Shown here: one piece after another, positions 25,699 to 35,309 of the stretch
Layout: each line of letters begins with the position of its first letter
Numbering within the stretch: position 1 is the stretch's first letter
DNA from: Nocardiopsis sp. YSL2
Lineage (GTDB): Bacteria > Actinomycetota > Actinomycetes > Streptosporangiales > Streptosporangiaceae
Length of the DNA: 64,000 nt
Direction of reading: 5' to 3'
Assembly (NCBI RefSeq): GCF_030555055.1
Contig: NZ_JAMOAO010000001.1
Location: 2,604,001 to 2,668,000 of the forward strand
Made by a program: the position numbers and the translations under genes
Notes under the pieces: generated by a model
Database searches by the model: none
What the model was told of the DNA's origin: nothing
The model's input: only the letters and a program-made list of their open reading frames with translations

Positions 25699-27035
25699 TC
25701 GGGCCCTCCGTCGCGGGCGCGGTGCCCGTCCCGTCCGTCCCCCTCCGGGCTCCGCTGGGCCGTGGCCGATTCCAGGCGGAGGTCGCGCACGATCCAGGCG
25801 GCGCCCAGGACCAGGAAGGCGAGCGCCATGACGCCGACCACGGCCGCGCTCACACCCGAGGGCGGCACCAGCACCGCCGCCAGCGCCGCGCCCAGGACGA
25901 ACGTGGCGTTGAACAGGACGTCGTAGACCGAGAAGACCCGGCCCCGGAACGCGTCGTCGACATGTCGCTGAACCAACGTGTCGACCGTGACCTTCACACC
26001 CTGGGAGACGAAGCCCAGGACGAACGCGGCCACCGGGAACAGCGCCGGGGAGAACGGCAGCCCGAAGACCACCAGGGCGACGGCGGCGGCCGCCAGCTGG
26101 AGGGCGATCCACCTGCCCGGCGTCACGCGCGCGGTCGCCCACGGTGTGGCCACCGCGCCGAGGAAGAACCCGAGCGCCAGCAGTCCCGCCGCGATGGAGA
26201 AGCCGGCGAGCCCCGCCGCACCGCCGCCGGTGAACGTGTTGTTGTACAGCAGCAGCGTGAGCAGGGTGGAGACGCCGAAGAGCACGCGGTGTGCGCCGAT
26301 CGTGGCCAGCGCGTCCCTGGCCGCGGGCCTGGCCCAGATGTGCCGGACTCCGGCGACCATGCCGAGCACGGCGCTGTGGACGGCGGCGCGCACCTCCTCC
26401 GGCTCGCGCTCCAGGTGGGGTCCCAGCTCCCGGTAGCCGAGGGTCAGGGAGACCAGGGCCGCTCCGGCGAAACCGATCGCGGCGGCGAAGAGGACCAGCC
26501 CGGCGCCGGGGGCCGTCGCACCGCCGACCATGCCGACGGCCAGGCCCACGCCGGTACCCAGCGAGCTGGCCACGGTCCCGCACGTCGGGGTGACGGCGTT
26601 GGCCATCATCAGCTTGTCGCGGGACACCACGTACGGCAGCCCCGCCGACAGCCCGGACAGGAAGAAGCGGTTGACGCTGAGCACCAGCAGCGCGGCGACG
26701 AGGAAGGCCGGGCCCTCGCCCCCGGACACCAGGAGCGCGCTCACCACCGCCAGCGCGGCCTTGGCGAGGGAGGACAGCAACAGGACCTGGCGGCGCGGCC
26801 AGCGGTCGATCAGGACCCCGGCGAAGGGCGCCACCACCGAGAACGGCAGGAGCAGCACCGCGAAGGCCGCCGCGACGGCGCCGGCACTCGTGTGCTGCTC
26901 GGGGTTGAAGAAGACGAACCCGGCCAGTCCGGCCTGGTAGACGCCATCGGAGAACTGCGAGACCAGGCGGGTGCCGAACAACCGGCGAAACCTGGATCCC
27001 CGGAGGACGACGCGCAGATCACCGTAGAAGGACAC
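25653..27035 (-). CDS. MFS-type permease
   Basis: A 460-residue transporter with about 12 membrane helices, in the MFS_3/enterobactin-exporter-like group. MSFYGDLRVVLRGSRFRRLF leads into helix 1, and the A-motif loop after helix 2 reads GVLIDRWPRRQVLL. Helices in the second half include FSIAAGLLALGFFLGAVATP and VAAFVLGFVSQGVKVTVDTL. The substrate is unknown; such proteins often export small molecules. The C-terminal 40 residues are hydrophilic and overlap the GNAT gene on the other strand by 46 bases. Confidence 0.88.
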   Translation of the reverse strand: MSFYGDLRVVLRGSRFRRLFGTRLVSQFSDGVYQAGLAGFVFFNPEQHTSAGAVAAAFAVLLLPFSVVAPFAGVLIDRWPRRQVLLLSSLAKAALAVVSALLVSGGEGPAFLVAALLVLSVNRFFLSGLSAGLPYVVSRDKLMMANAVTPTCGTVASSLGTGVGLAVGMVGGATAPGAGLVLFAAAIGFAGAALVSLTLGYRELGPHLEREPEEVRAAVHSAVLGMVAGVRHIWARPAARDALATIGAHRVLFGVSTLLTLLLYNNTFTGGGAAGLAGFSIAAGLLALGFFLGAVATPWATARVTPGRWIALQLAAAAVALVVFGLPFSPALFPVAAFVLGFVSQGVKVTVDTLVQRHVDDAFRGRVFSVYDVLFNATFVLGAALAAVLVPPSGVSAAVVGVMALAFLVLGAAWIVRDLRLESATAQRSPEGDGRDGHRARDGGPDQSVVSRYTRRPRAR

Positions 27036-27071
27036 GCCCTCAGAGTACGGCCTGCCACCCGCCCACGGCGG

Positions 27072-27101
27072 CCTGCCCGGGGCCGTCCGGCCCCGGGCAG
27101 G
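27072..27101 (-). terminator. Terminator after inositol-1-phosphate synthase gene
   Basis: CCTGCCCGGGGCCG and CGGCCCCGGGCAGG form a perfect 14-bp stem around a two-base centre, 8 bases beyond the ino1 stop. No T tract follows, as is common in high-GC genomes. Confidence 0.75.
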
Positions 27102-27108
27102 GCTACCG

Positions 27109-28188
27109 TCAGCTCTGCCCGTCGCCCGCGATGAAGCTCTCGACGGCGTCGTGCGCCTCGGAGTCGCTGTACTGCACGGGCGGGGACTTCATGAAGTAGG
27201 AGGACGGCTCCAGGATCGGGCCGCCGAGGCCGCGGTCCTTGGCGATCTTCGCGGCGCGCACGGCGTCGATGATGATGCCGGCGGAGTTGGGGGAGTCCCA
27301 CACCTCCAGCTTGTACTCCAGGTTCAGCGGAACGTCGCCGAAGGCCCGGCCCTCCAGACGGATGTAGGCCCACTTGCGGTCGTCGAGCCACGGCACGTGG
27401 TCCGACGGGCCGATGTGCACCGAGCCGGCCTTGAGCTCGTGGGGGATCTGCGAGGTGACGGACTGCGTCTTGGAGACCTTCTTCGACTCCAGGCGCTCGC
27501 GCTCCAACATGTTCTTGAAGTCCATGTTGCCGCCGAAGTTGAGCTGGTAGGTCCGGTCGACGATGACGCCGCGGTCCTCGAAGAGCTTCGAGAGCACCCG
27601 GTGGGTGATGGTGGCGCCGATCTGCGACTTGATGTCGTCACCGATGATCGGCACGCCCGCCTTGGTGAACTTCTCCGCCCACTCGGGGTCGGAGGCGATG
27701 AACACCGGCAGGGCGTTGACGTAGGCCACGCCCGCGTCGATCGCGCACTGGGCGTAGAACTTGCCCGCCTCCTCCGAGCCCACCGGGAGGTAGGAGACCA
27801 GGACGTCGGCCTTGGTGGCCTTGAGGGCGGCCACCACGTCGACGGCGTCCTCGGCGGACTCCTCGATCATCTCCCGGTAGTACTTCCCGAGCCCGTCGTA
27901 GGTCGGCCCGCGCCTGACGGTGACGCCGGTCGGCGGCACGTCGGTGATCTTGATCGTGTTGTTCTCGCTCGCCGAGATGGCGTCGGCCAGGTCGTGTCCG
28001 ACCTTCTTGGCGTCCACGTCGAAGGCGGCCACGAACTCGATGTCGCGCACGTGGTACGGCCCGAACTGCACATGCATCAGGCCAGGTACCCGGGACTCGG
28101 GGTTGGCGTCCTTGTAGTAATGCACGCCTTGGACGAGCGACGCCGCACAGTTGCCGACGCCCACGACGGCTACACGTACCGAACCCAT
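27109..28188 (-). CDS. ino1: Inositol-3-phosphate synthase
   Basis: Converts glucose-6-phosphate to inositol-3-phosphate with NAD, the first step to phosphatidylinositol and mycothiol in actinobacteria. The 359-residue actinobacterial form begins [20 protein letters not shown] (NAD-binding). Family blocks [50 protein letters not shown] and [13 protein letters not shown] follow. I chose ATG 28188, which has AAGGAGCAAGGACC just upstream; the frame is open to 28425 but those residues are not family-like. It is divergent from the penicillin-binding protein gene. Confidence 0.96.
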   Translation of the reverse strand: MGSVRVAVVGVGNCAASLVQGVHYYKDANPESRVPGLMHVQFGPYHVRDIEFVAAFDVDAKKVGHDLADAISASENNTIKITDVPPTGVTVRRGPTYDGLGKYYREMIEESAEDAVDVVAALKATKADVLVSYLPVGSEEAGKFYAQCAIDAGVAYVNALPVFIASDPEWAEKFTKAGVPIIGDDIKSQIGATITHRVLSKLFEDRGVIVDRTYQLNFGGNMDFKNMLERERLESKKVSKTQSVTSQIPHELKAGSVHIGPSDHVPWLDDRKWAYIRLEGRAFGDVPLNLEYKLEVWDSPNSAGIIIDAVRAAKIAKDRGLGGPILEPSSYFMKSPPVQYSDSEAHDAVESFIAGDGQS

Positions 28189-29041
28189 TGGTCCTTGCTC
28201 CTTCTTCTCCGCGAACATGGATTCCACAACACGGGACGACGGGCCCGCGCCGACGGCTGTCGGGGGCCTGCCATCCCGCGTTCGTTTCCCGTATGTGGTC
28301 AGCAGCGCACGCGGCGGTTCTGTTCCCCCGGTACGGCCGTCGGCTACGGGTGGGAACGTGCATGTCTGGCTGGTTTGTTCAGATCTGACTCTATCTTCGC
28401 TGGCCGGCGGCCCGGCATGGACCACGCGTGGACGGCGGCCCCTCCGTTCCCCGCGGCGCCGGTCACGGGTGGGCCGGCTCGCGGCGCTGAGCGCAAACTC
28501 TCAGTGCGGCGCCCTGGTCAGCGGCGATGGTCCGGGTCGAGAACCGGATGGTTCGACCCATTTCAGCGCCTCCGGCCCGCACCCCCGCCCTGAACTGGCA
28601 TTACGGGCGGTTCTGGATGCGCGGTGTCCGAGTGTCCGATTGCACGCGATACCCTCGCGCGTGGGTTGTGCTATACCGTTCCATCGCTCTAACGTGACCT
28701 TTGATTTGCGCGCGTAGCCGGTAGAGCCCGGACGACACCATCTCCGCGGTGTCGTGGACGTCGGTCGAGAGCACCGACCAGGGCAGCGCTCCCGCAGGCC
28801 AACGACCAGGAGGATGTAGCGGCCACCGTCTCCGCGACCTGTGTGAAAACCTTCACCGGCACCAAGGCGTCCATCTACCAAGCCTTGAACCTTCAGGCAC
28901 ACGGTGGTGGCGGCCCAAGGCTCCAACCCCGCCGGTCACCCGCGGACAGGTCGCGGATCACCGATCCCCCAGGGGGACAGTCCCCCGTTTCCACTCAGGA
29001 ATCGTCAGGCCGACCGGCCGTGAGAGGCAATCGAGGACCAC
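28189..29041. other. Gene-poor 853-base region between ino1 and the PBP gene
   Basis: I see no gene I can support. ORFs on both strands here (largest 28501-28926, minus) lack codon bias, ribosome sites and family motifs. An extended -10-like word TGCTATACC at 28668-28676 reads toward the PBP gene. The region must hold the divergent promoters of ino1 and the PBP gene; relatives often carry a PadR-type gene here, which is absent. Confidence 0.4.
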
Positions 29042-32000
29042 GTGAGTACCGAACGACGACGGAGTGCCGATGGCGGCCGTCGCCGGGCCGAGGGCCCGGG
29101 CGACGGTCCGCGCGGCCAGGGCGGCAGGCGACGGGCCGGCGGCCCGCCTTCGGGCGGGCGCCGACGGCCCGACGGCGACGACGGCTTCTGGGGCGACTCT
29201 CCGGAGCCTCCTCAGCGCAGGCGCTCACCCTCGGGTGGGGCCTCGGCGGAGGGCCGCGGCAATCGCCGCCGGACCGAGGGGGAACGCCCCCGCCGGCCCG
29301 AGGGCGGCCAACGCCGCCGCCAGCCGGAGGACGCGGACCGTCCCCGGCGCCGACGTCCTGACGCCGCGGGAGGCGCGGCCGCCGGAGCCGCGGCCGGATC
29401 CGCCATGGAGGGCGGGCGTCCGCGCCGCCGCCCCGAGGGCGAGCCCGGCAGGCGGGCCGACGGACAGCGCCGTCGCCCCGACGGCGACCCGCGCGCGGGC
29501 GGACGCCGCCGCGCCGACGGTCCCCGTGGTCCGCGTGACCCCCGCGACCGCGAGCACGCCGCACGCGCCGAGGGCCGTCGCGGCCCCGCCCGCGGCGGCC
29601 GGGGCGCAGGCGGTGGCGGCGGCGGTGGCGGACGCCGCCGTTCGCGCCAGGAGGAGCCGGACGACCGGCCCTGGATCAAGCGCTTCCTGTCCAAGGCGTG
29701 GAAGCCCGCCCTCGTGGTGTGCGGCCTGATGATCATCGGCGGCGTGGCCGCCTTCGCCATCCTCTACGCGATGGCCCCCAACAAGGACGAACTGACAGCG
29801 GCGGCGGACAAGGACATGTCCGCCACCCAGATCAGGTGGGCGCCGGAGGAGGAGGGCGGTGAGGGCGAGGTCGCCCTCACCACCGGCGAGGTCCAGCGGA
29901 TCAAGGTGAGCTACGAGGACATTCCGCCTGAGGTGATCAACGGGGTGCTGGCCGCGGAGCAGCCCACCTTCTACACCGACCCGGGCATCAACATCATGGG
30001 CACCCTGCGCGGCGTCGTCTTCGGCGGTACCCGGGGCGGCGGCTCCACCATCACCCAGCAGATGGCGCGCAACTACTACAGCGACCTCAGCTCGGACCAG
30101 ACGGTCACGCGGAAGATCAAGGAGATCTTCATCGCGATCAAGCTGAACCAGCAGCTCCCGCCGGAGAAGATCCTCGAGACCTACCTGAACACGATCTACT
30201 TCGGTCGCGGAGCGTCGGGCATCGAGATGGCCGCCCAGGCCTACTTCGACAAGAGCGTGGGCGAGCTGACCGCGGAGGAGGGTGCCTTCCTGGGCATCAT
30301 CATCCAGCAGCCCAGCAACTTCGAGACGGTCCAGGAGGGCGATGACTCCTACGCCTCCAGGTATCTGTACGGGGAGCGCTGGGACTACGTCCAGAACCAC
30401 CTGGTCGAGATGCACGAGGAGGACCCGGACCACGGGCTCCCGCGTGACCAGGCCGAGGCCCTGGAGGTACCCGAACGGGTCCCCTACGTTCCGCCGGGTA
30501 CGGAGCCGGCCGAGGAGAGCGAGGGCGAAGAGGAAGAAAGGGAGGACACCACCAAGCTCGGCTACGTCCGCCAGGCGGTGATGATGGAGATCGCGGAGCG
30601 CTACGCGGACGCGGGGATCACCGAACAGGACATCGCCACCAAGGGCTACCAGGTCCAGACCTCGCTGGACCCCGCCCTCATGGACGCGGCCGCGGACGCC
30701 TTCGACGTGCTCCCGCCCGCCAACGGCGACGACCTCATGGAGGGCCTGACCGCGATCGAGCCGGACACAGGGAGGATCGTCGCCTTCCACGGCGGGGACG
30801 ACGTGGTGACGGATCTGGACAACTCACTGCTCCACCGGGCCCAGGCCGGGTCGTCCTACAAGCCCTACGTGCTGGCGACCGCGCTGTCTCAGGGCATCGG
30901 CCTGAAGACCCAGCTCGACGGCAGCACACCGAGGGAGTTCCCCGGGCTGGCCAGCCCGGTGAACAACGCGGACGGACAGGACCACGTCCCCACCGACCTC
31001 ATCGCGTCCACCGCCCACTCCATCAACACGAGCTACGTGGACCTGGCCACGCGCGTCGACAGCCTGCAGAGCATCGACGACACGGCCGTCGAGATGGGTG
31101 TGGACCCGGAGCAGGTCACCACCTCGCAGCGGGGCCCGCTCATCGCGCTGGGCACCCACGAGGTGAGCACGCTCGACCAGGCCAGCGGGTACGCCACCTT
31201 CGCCAACGAGGGACGGCACATCCCGGCGCACATGATCACCGAGCTCCGCACGGCCGACGGCACGGTGGTGCCGCCGGACGACGCGGCCACGATCGAGTCG
31301 GGTGGTGAGCAGGTGATCACCGCCGACGTCGCGGCCGACGCGACCTACGCCATGCGCCAGGTGGTCGAGGCCGGTGGAGGCAGCAACGCGGCCCTCGCGG
31401 ACGGCCGTCCGGTCGCGGGCAAGACCGGTACGTCCAGCGGCGCCGTCTCCGCGTGGTTCGTGGGGTACACGCCACAGCTGTCCGCGGCCGTCGGACTGAG
31501 CCGTTTCTCCCGCGAGGGGCTGGAGTTCGAGGGCCTGGGCAACAACGCGGTCTACGGTGGCGCGACCTCGGCCCTGGTGTGGAAGGAGTTCATGGAGACC
31601 GCCACGGAGGGCATGGAGGTACAGGACTTCCCGCCTCCGGTCTACGTCGGTGAGGAGATGAACTTCGCGCCCTCGCCGAGTCCCAGCGAGTCCCCTTCCG
31701 AGGTACCCAGCGAGGAGCCCTCTGAGCAGCCGAGCGAGACGCCCACCGACGACTGCCTGCCGGGGAACGGCAACGGCAACGGGAACGGCAACGGCACCGG
31801 CAACGATGACTGCGCCGATCCCTCCACGGATCCGTCGGAGCCGGTGTGCGAGGACTGGGACCCGACCTGCCAGGACGACGGGGGCGGAGGTGACATCGAT
31901 CCGCCCGGCGGCGAGGAGCCCTGTGAGCCGACCTGGTTGGACCCCTGCGACGACGAGTCCGATCCCGATGGGGACGGCCAGAACGGGCAGAACGGCACCA

Positions 32001-32047
32001 CCGCACAGAACAGCCAGCGGACGACACTCGGCCGCGACGAGGACTGA
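29042..32047 (+). CDS. Bifunctional penicillin-binding protein (transglycosylase/transpeptidase)
   Basis: A class A PBP of 1001 residues that polymerises and cross-links peptidoglycan. Residues 1-215 form a very Arg/Gly/Pro-rich cytoplasmic tail; a membrane helix follows near 220-243. The GT51 domain shows VLAAEQPTFYTDPGINIMG (catalytic Glu retained, the common EDxxFY-H reduced) and GGGSTITQQMARNYY. The transpeptidase domain has the Ser of GSSYKPYV near residue 602, HSINTSY (SxN) and AGKTGTSSGAVSAW (KTG). A Ser/Pro/Glu and Gly/Asn-rich extracellular tail of about 130 residues ends it. GTG start at 29042. The long tails suggest protein contacts. Confidence 0.94.
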   Translation: MSTERRRSADGGRRRAEGPGDGPRGQGGRRRAGGPPSGGRRRPDGDDGFWGDSPEPPQRRRSPSGGASAEGRGNRRRTEGERPRRPEGGQRRRQPEDADRPRRRRPDAAGGAAAGAAAGSAMEGGRPRRRPEGEPGRRADGQRRRPDGDPRAGGRRRADGPRGPRDPRDREHAARAEGRRGPARGGRGAGGGGGGGGRRRSRQEEPDDRPWIKRFLSKAWKPALVVCGLMIIGGVAAFAILYAMAPNKDELTAAADKDMSATQIRWAPEEEGGEGEVALTTGEVQRIKVSYEDIPPEVINGVLAAEQPTFYTDPGINIMGTLRGVVFGGTRGGGSTITQQMARNYYSDLSSDQTVTRKIKEIFIAIKLNQQLPPEKILETYLNTIYFGRGASGIEMAAQAYFDKSVGELTAEEGAFLGIIIQQPSNFETVQEGDDSYASRYLYGERWDYVQNHLVEMHEEDPDHGLPRDQAEALEVPERVPYVPPGTEPAEESEGEEEEREDTTKLGYVRQAVMMEIAERYADAGITEQDIATKGYQVQTSLDPALMDAAADAFDVLPPANGDDLMEGLTAIEPDTGRIVAFHGGDDVVTDLDNSLLHRAQAGSSYKPYVLATALSQGIGLKTQLDGSTPREFPGLASPVNNADGQDHVPTDLIASTAHSINTSYVDLATRVDSLQSIDDTAVEMGVDPEQVTTSQRGPLIALGTHEVSTLDQASGYATFANEGRHIPAHMITELRTADGTVVPPDDAATIESGGEQVITADVAADATYAMRQVVEAGGGSNAALADGRPVAGKTGTSSGAVSAWFVGYTPQLSAAVGLSRFSREGLEFEGLGNNAVYGGATSALVWKEFMETATEGMEVQDFPPPVYVGEEMNFAPSPSPSESPSEVPSEEPSEQPSETPTDDCLPGNGNGNGNGNGTGNDDCADPSTDPSEPVCEDWDPTCQDDGGGGDIDPPGGEEPCEPTWLDPCDDESDPDGDGQNGQNGTTAQNSQRTTLGRDED

Positions 32048-32063
32048 CCCGCTCCGCTGAACG

Positions 32064-32104
32064 GCGGGGGCCGGTGCGCGAACCACGCGCGCCGGCCCCC
32101 GCCG
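32064..32104 (+). terminator. Terminator after the PBP gene
   Basis: CGGCGGGGGCCGG...GCGCG pairs with CGCGC...CCGGCCCCCGCCG, a stem of about 18 bp with two single-base bulges, 16 bases after the stop. Confidence 0.75.
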
Positions 32105-32285
32105 CGTGTGCGGGGGCTGTCCACAGGCAGCCTCGGTGGTCCCCGCCCGCTGATATCCTTGGCGTTTGTATGGCTCAGAGCCCGTGCGGCGTCCCACCAC
32201 CGTGGGTGGCGACAGACCGCGGGCTCCTGCCCTCCTGCCATGGAGATTCCATGGCCGCGACAGTCCAGAGGAGGAACGTACGCCT

Positions 32286-32576
32286 ATGCGTCGTTACGAA
32301 ATCATGGTCATCCTCGACCCCAACCTCGACGAGCGCACCGTCGCCCCGTCGCTGGAGAACTTCCTGGGTGTCGTCCGCAACGACGGCGGCTCGGTGGAGA
32401 AGGTCGACATCTGGGGCAAGCGCCGTCTCGCCTACGACATCGACAAGAACTCCGAGGGTATCTACGCGGTCATCGACCTGTCGGCCGAGCCGGCCACGGT
32501 CAAGGAGCTGGACCGCCAGCTCGGTATCGCCGAGGCCGTGCTCCGGACCAAGGTGCTCCGCCCCGAGGTCCACTAG
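32286..32576 (+). CDS. rpsF: 30S ribosomal protein S6
   Basis: S6 pairs with S18 on the platform of the 30S subunit. The 96-residue product begins [19 protein letters not shown] and includes [19 protein letters not shown], the family hallmark. ATG 32286 is chosen because CAGAGGAGGAAC lies before it; the longer open frame back to 32166 is not family-like. It heads the conserved rpsF-ssb-rpsR-rplI cluster. Confidence 0.97.
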   Translation: MRRYEIMVILDPNLDERTVAPSLENFLGVVRNDGGSVEKVDIWGKRRLAYDIDKNSEGIYAVIDLSAEPATVKELDRQLGIAEAVLRTKVLRPEVH

Positions 32577-32718
32577 AGCTCGTCTCATCCGGCGGCGCCC
32601 GCGCCGCACCCCCTGCCCCGGAGCATCCCGAGCGGCGACGGACTGTCGTCACCAGGGCGGATGATCAGGGGAACAGGCGAAACCGCCTGAACCGACTATC
32701 TCGAACCGGAGCCGATCC

Positions 32719-33306
32719 ATGGCAGGCGAAACCCAGATCACGCTCGTCGGCAACCTCGTCGACGACCCTGAACTGCGCTTCACGCCCAGTGGAGCCGCGG
32801 TCGCCAACTTCCGTGTGGCCTCGACGCCCCGCAACTTCGACAAGGCGTCGGGGGAGTGGAAGGACGGCGAGTCCATGTTCCTCACCTGCACCGTCTGGCG
32901 GCAGTACGCGGAGAACGTGGCCGAGAGCCTGCAGCGCGGCATGCGCGTCATCGTGCAGGGCCGTCTCAAGCAGCGCTCGTACGAGACGCGTGAGGGCGAG
33001 AAGCGGACCGTGTACGAGATCGACGTCGACGAGGTCGGCCCGGCCCTGCGCAGTGCCACCGCCAAGGTGACCAAGACGCAGCGCCCGGGCGGCGGAGGCG
33101 GCTTCGGCGGGGGCGGCGGCGGTTTCGGTGGCGGCCAGCCCCAGGGCGGCGGCTACGGGAACCAGGGCGGCGGATTCGGCGGCCAGCAGGGTGGTCAGGG
33201 CGGCAGCCGCGGTGGCGCGCCGGCCGACGACCCCTGGGCGACCAACGGCGGTGGCGGCGGCTTCGGTGGCGGCGGCGGAGGATTCTCCGACGAGCCCCCG
33301 TTCTAG
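32719..33306 (+). CDS. ssb: Single-stranded DNA-binding protein
   Basis: SSB coats single-stranded DNA during replication and repair. The OB fold covers about residues 1-115 ([19 protein letters not shown], then [19 protein letters not shown] and [17 protein letters not shown]). A Gly/Gln-rich flexible linker runs to the acidic tip SDEPPF, which in relatives docks replication partners. Length 195 is usual for actinobacterial SsbA. It lies between rpsF and rpsR, as normal. Confidence 0.97.
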   Translation: MAGETQITLVGNLVDDPELRFTPSGAAVANFRVASTPRNFDKASGEWKDGESMFLTCTVWRQYAENVAESLQRGMRVIVQGRLKQRSYETREGEKRTVYEIDVDEVGPALRSATAKVTKTQRPGGGGGFGGGGGGFGGGQPQGGGYGNQGGGFGGQQGGQGGSRGGAPADDPWATNGGGGGFGGGGGGFSDEPPF

Positions 33307-33419
33307 CGGTCCCACCCCGCGTTTGACCCGATTCGGCGCTCGGTGAGTGCCGAATCACTGTCCACATGTCACCGACCATCCCCGGGAGGACCCCGGGGCT
33401 CTTGCGAAGGAGCACCACG

Positions 33420-33656
33420 ATGGCGAAGCCGGCAGCGCGCAAGCCCAAGAAGAAGGTTTGCCTCTTCTGCCAGGAGAAGCAGTCCTACATCGACTACAAG
33501 GACACCACGCTTCTCCGCAAGTTCATCTCCGAGCGCGGCAAGATCCGCGCCCGCCGCGTGACGGGAAACTGCACGCAGCACCAGCGCGACGTCGCCACGG
33601 CGATCAAGAACGCGCGTGAGGTGGCCCTGCTGCCCTACACCAGCACCACTCGCTAA
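33420..33656 (+). CDS. rpsR: 30S ribosomal protein S18 (zinc-type)
   Basis: S18 binds S6 on the 30S platform. The 78-residue product begins [20 protein letters not shown]. The CLFC pair with the later Cys-x2-His (GNCTQHQRD) marks the zinc-binding form. [16 protein letters not shown] is the conserved core. ATG 33420 follows a GAAGGAG site. 27 bases separate it from rplI. Confidence 0.97.
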   Translation: MAKPAARKPKKKVCLFCQEKQSYIDYKDTTLLRKFISERGKIRARRVTGNCTQHQRDVATAIKNAREVALLPYTSTTR

Positions 33657-33683
33657 CGGCGATATCCGAGGGAGGTTTTAGTC

Positions 33684-34130
33684 GTGAAGCTGATTTTGAC
33701 CCACGAGGTCAACGGTCTCGGAGCCCCCGGCGATGTCGTCGAGGTGAAGAACGGTTACGGTCGCAACTACCTGCTGCCCCGCGGGTTCGCCATTCGGTGG
33801 ACGCGCGGCGGACAGAAGCAGATCGACCTGATCCAGCGCGCGCGTTCCGCGCGTGACATCCGCAGCCTGGACGAGGCCAAGCAGGTCGCCGGCCAGGTCG
33901 GTGCGCTCAACGTGCGCCTCAAGCAGCGCGCGGGCGCGGGCGGTCGTCTGTTCGGTTCGGTCACGCCCGCGGACGTCGTCGAGGCCGTCAAGGCCGTCGG
34001 CGGTCCCGAGCTGGACAAGCGCCGGATCGAGATCAAGAACCCGATCAAGTCCGTCGGTGACTACAAGGTCCAGGTCCGCCTGCACCCCGAGGTCTCCGCG
34101 ACGATCAAGCTGGACGTCGTCGGTTCCTGA
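33684..34130 (+). CDS. rplI: 50S ribosomal protein L9
   Basis: L9 binds 23S rRNA and spans from the ribosome surface. The 148-residue product has the N-terminal signature [20 protein letters not shown] and a C-terminal domain ([20 protein letters not shown]). GTG start at 33684 behind GGGAGGTTTT. Last gene of the rpsF operon; a strong terminator follows. Confidence 0.97.
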   Translation: MKLILTHEVNGLGAPGDVVEVKNGYGRNYLLPRGFAIRWTRGGQKQIDLIQRARSARDIRSLDEAKQVAGQVGALNVRLKQRAGAGGRLFGSVTPADVVEAVKAVGGPELDKRRIEIKNPIKSVGDYKVQVRLHPEVSATIKLDVVGS

Positions 34131-34148
34131 CCGGGATCCGGCTCGTCG

Positions 34149-34180
34149 GGAGCCCCGCCTCTGTGCAGAGGCGGGGCTCC
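34149..34180 (+). terminator. Terminator of the rpsF-ssb-rpsR-rplI operon
   Basis: GGAGCCCCGCCTCTG and CAGAGGCGGGGCTCC form a perfect 15-bp stem with a two-base centre, 19 bases after the rplI stop. Confidence 0.85.
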
Positions 34181-34411
34181 GTGCTTTCCGCCCGCCTCCC
34201 GCCCACGCCCCCATGGGCCGCTTCGCGGGGGGTGGGGGCTTGCACCCTCCACGGAGAGCCTCCGGCTCCAGGTCGTTCCACGGGCGGAGTCCGGTGGGAT
34301 TCTGACACGCCAGGAGGGCGAATGCGACGATTTGGTTACTCTTTGTAACCTATTGTTTTCTCTGAGTGGCACCTTTGTCGTGGTGCCCAGACTCGGGAGG
34401 AAGACAACGCC

Positions 34412-35239
34412 ATGGCCGCAGAGAACCACTCGCGACAGGCCCGCCCCCTGGACCGCAGGACCGTGCTGCGCGGATCCGCGCTCGTCTCCGGGAGCGTGAT
34501 CCTCGGCGGACTGGTGGGGCTGGGCGCCACGGGGCCGGCGTCCGCCGCGGGGATACCCAAGGTCTACACACGGTCGGACTGGAAGGCCCGCCCACCACGG
34601 CAACGCGTGGAGGTCCTGCGCCAGGGGCCCACGCACATCGTCGTGCACCACACCGCGACGGGGAACGTCTCGGACACGTCCAAGTCGCACGCCGGTGCTC
34701 TGTCCAGGGCCATCCAACGGCACCATATGGACAACAACGGATGGAACGACACCGGGCAGCAGCTCACCATCAGCCGCGGCGGGTACATCATGGAGGGCCG
34801 AGACCAGACGCTCCGCGCGATCCGCGACGGCGGGCACGTGATCGGCGCGCACGTGGCCAACCACAACGCCCACACCATCGGGATCGAGAACGAGGGCACC
34901 TACTCCTCCACGGCCCCGCCCACCGCGCTGATGGACTCGCTCGTGGAGACGTGCGCCTGGCTGTGCCTCGTCTACCGCCTGGACCCCGAGGACGCGATCG
35001 TGGGACACCGCGACTACAACGCGACCAGCTGCCCCGGCGACAAGCTGTACTCCATGCTGCCGAAGCTGCGCCGGGACGTGAAGGGCTCCGTGCGCGAGCA
35101 GCTGGTCCACCTGAGCCGGGTCGCCGGCACCGAACTCACGCTGGAGGAACTGCCCAGCTACCCGCCGGTTCCGTCGTCGGAGCGGATGGAGACGTTCTTC
35201 CACGGTCCCGCCATCGGCGAACTGGACGTCTCCCTGTAG
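34412..35239 (+). CDS. Tat-exported peptidoglycan-recognition amidase
   Basis: A zinc-dependent N-acetylmuramoyl-L-alanine amidase of the PGRP/amidase-2 family. The N-terminus is a twin-arginine signal (LDRRTVLRGSALVSGSVILG) ending near ASAAG, residue about 46. In the amidase domain, THIVVHHTATG gives the first zinc histidine, and VGHRDYNATSCPGDKLY gives the second histidine and the cysteine. EGRDQTLRAIRDGGHVIGAH follows the fold. Length 275. The likely role is wall turnover or attack on other cells' walls. It stands alone, convergent with the MATE gene. Confidence 0.9.
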   Translation: MAAENHSRQARPLDRRTVLRGSALVSGSVILGGLVGLGATGPASAAGIPKVYTRSDWKARPPRQRVEVLRQGPTHIVVHHTATGNVSDTSKSHAGALSRAIQRHHMDNNGWNDTGQQLTISRGGYIMEGRDQTLRAIRDGGHVIGAHVANHNAHTIGIENEGTYSSTAPPTALMDSLVETCAWLCLVYRLDPEDAIVGHRDYNATSCPGDKLYSMLPKLRRDVKGSVREQLVHLSRVAGTELTLEELPSYPPVPSSERMETFFHGPAIGELDVSL

Positions 35240-35309
35240 GAGACACACGGCACGGGGCCGCCGCCCGCCCGGCGGCCTCCGTGCCCGGGCGTGGGGGCCG
35301 CCGCGGTGG

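Noticed and set aside
28501..28926. 141-codon ORF upstream of the PBP gene as a PadR or other regulator
   Set aside because: No helix-turn-helix pattern, no start signal, many Cys, Trp and Arg residues typical of random frames.
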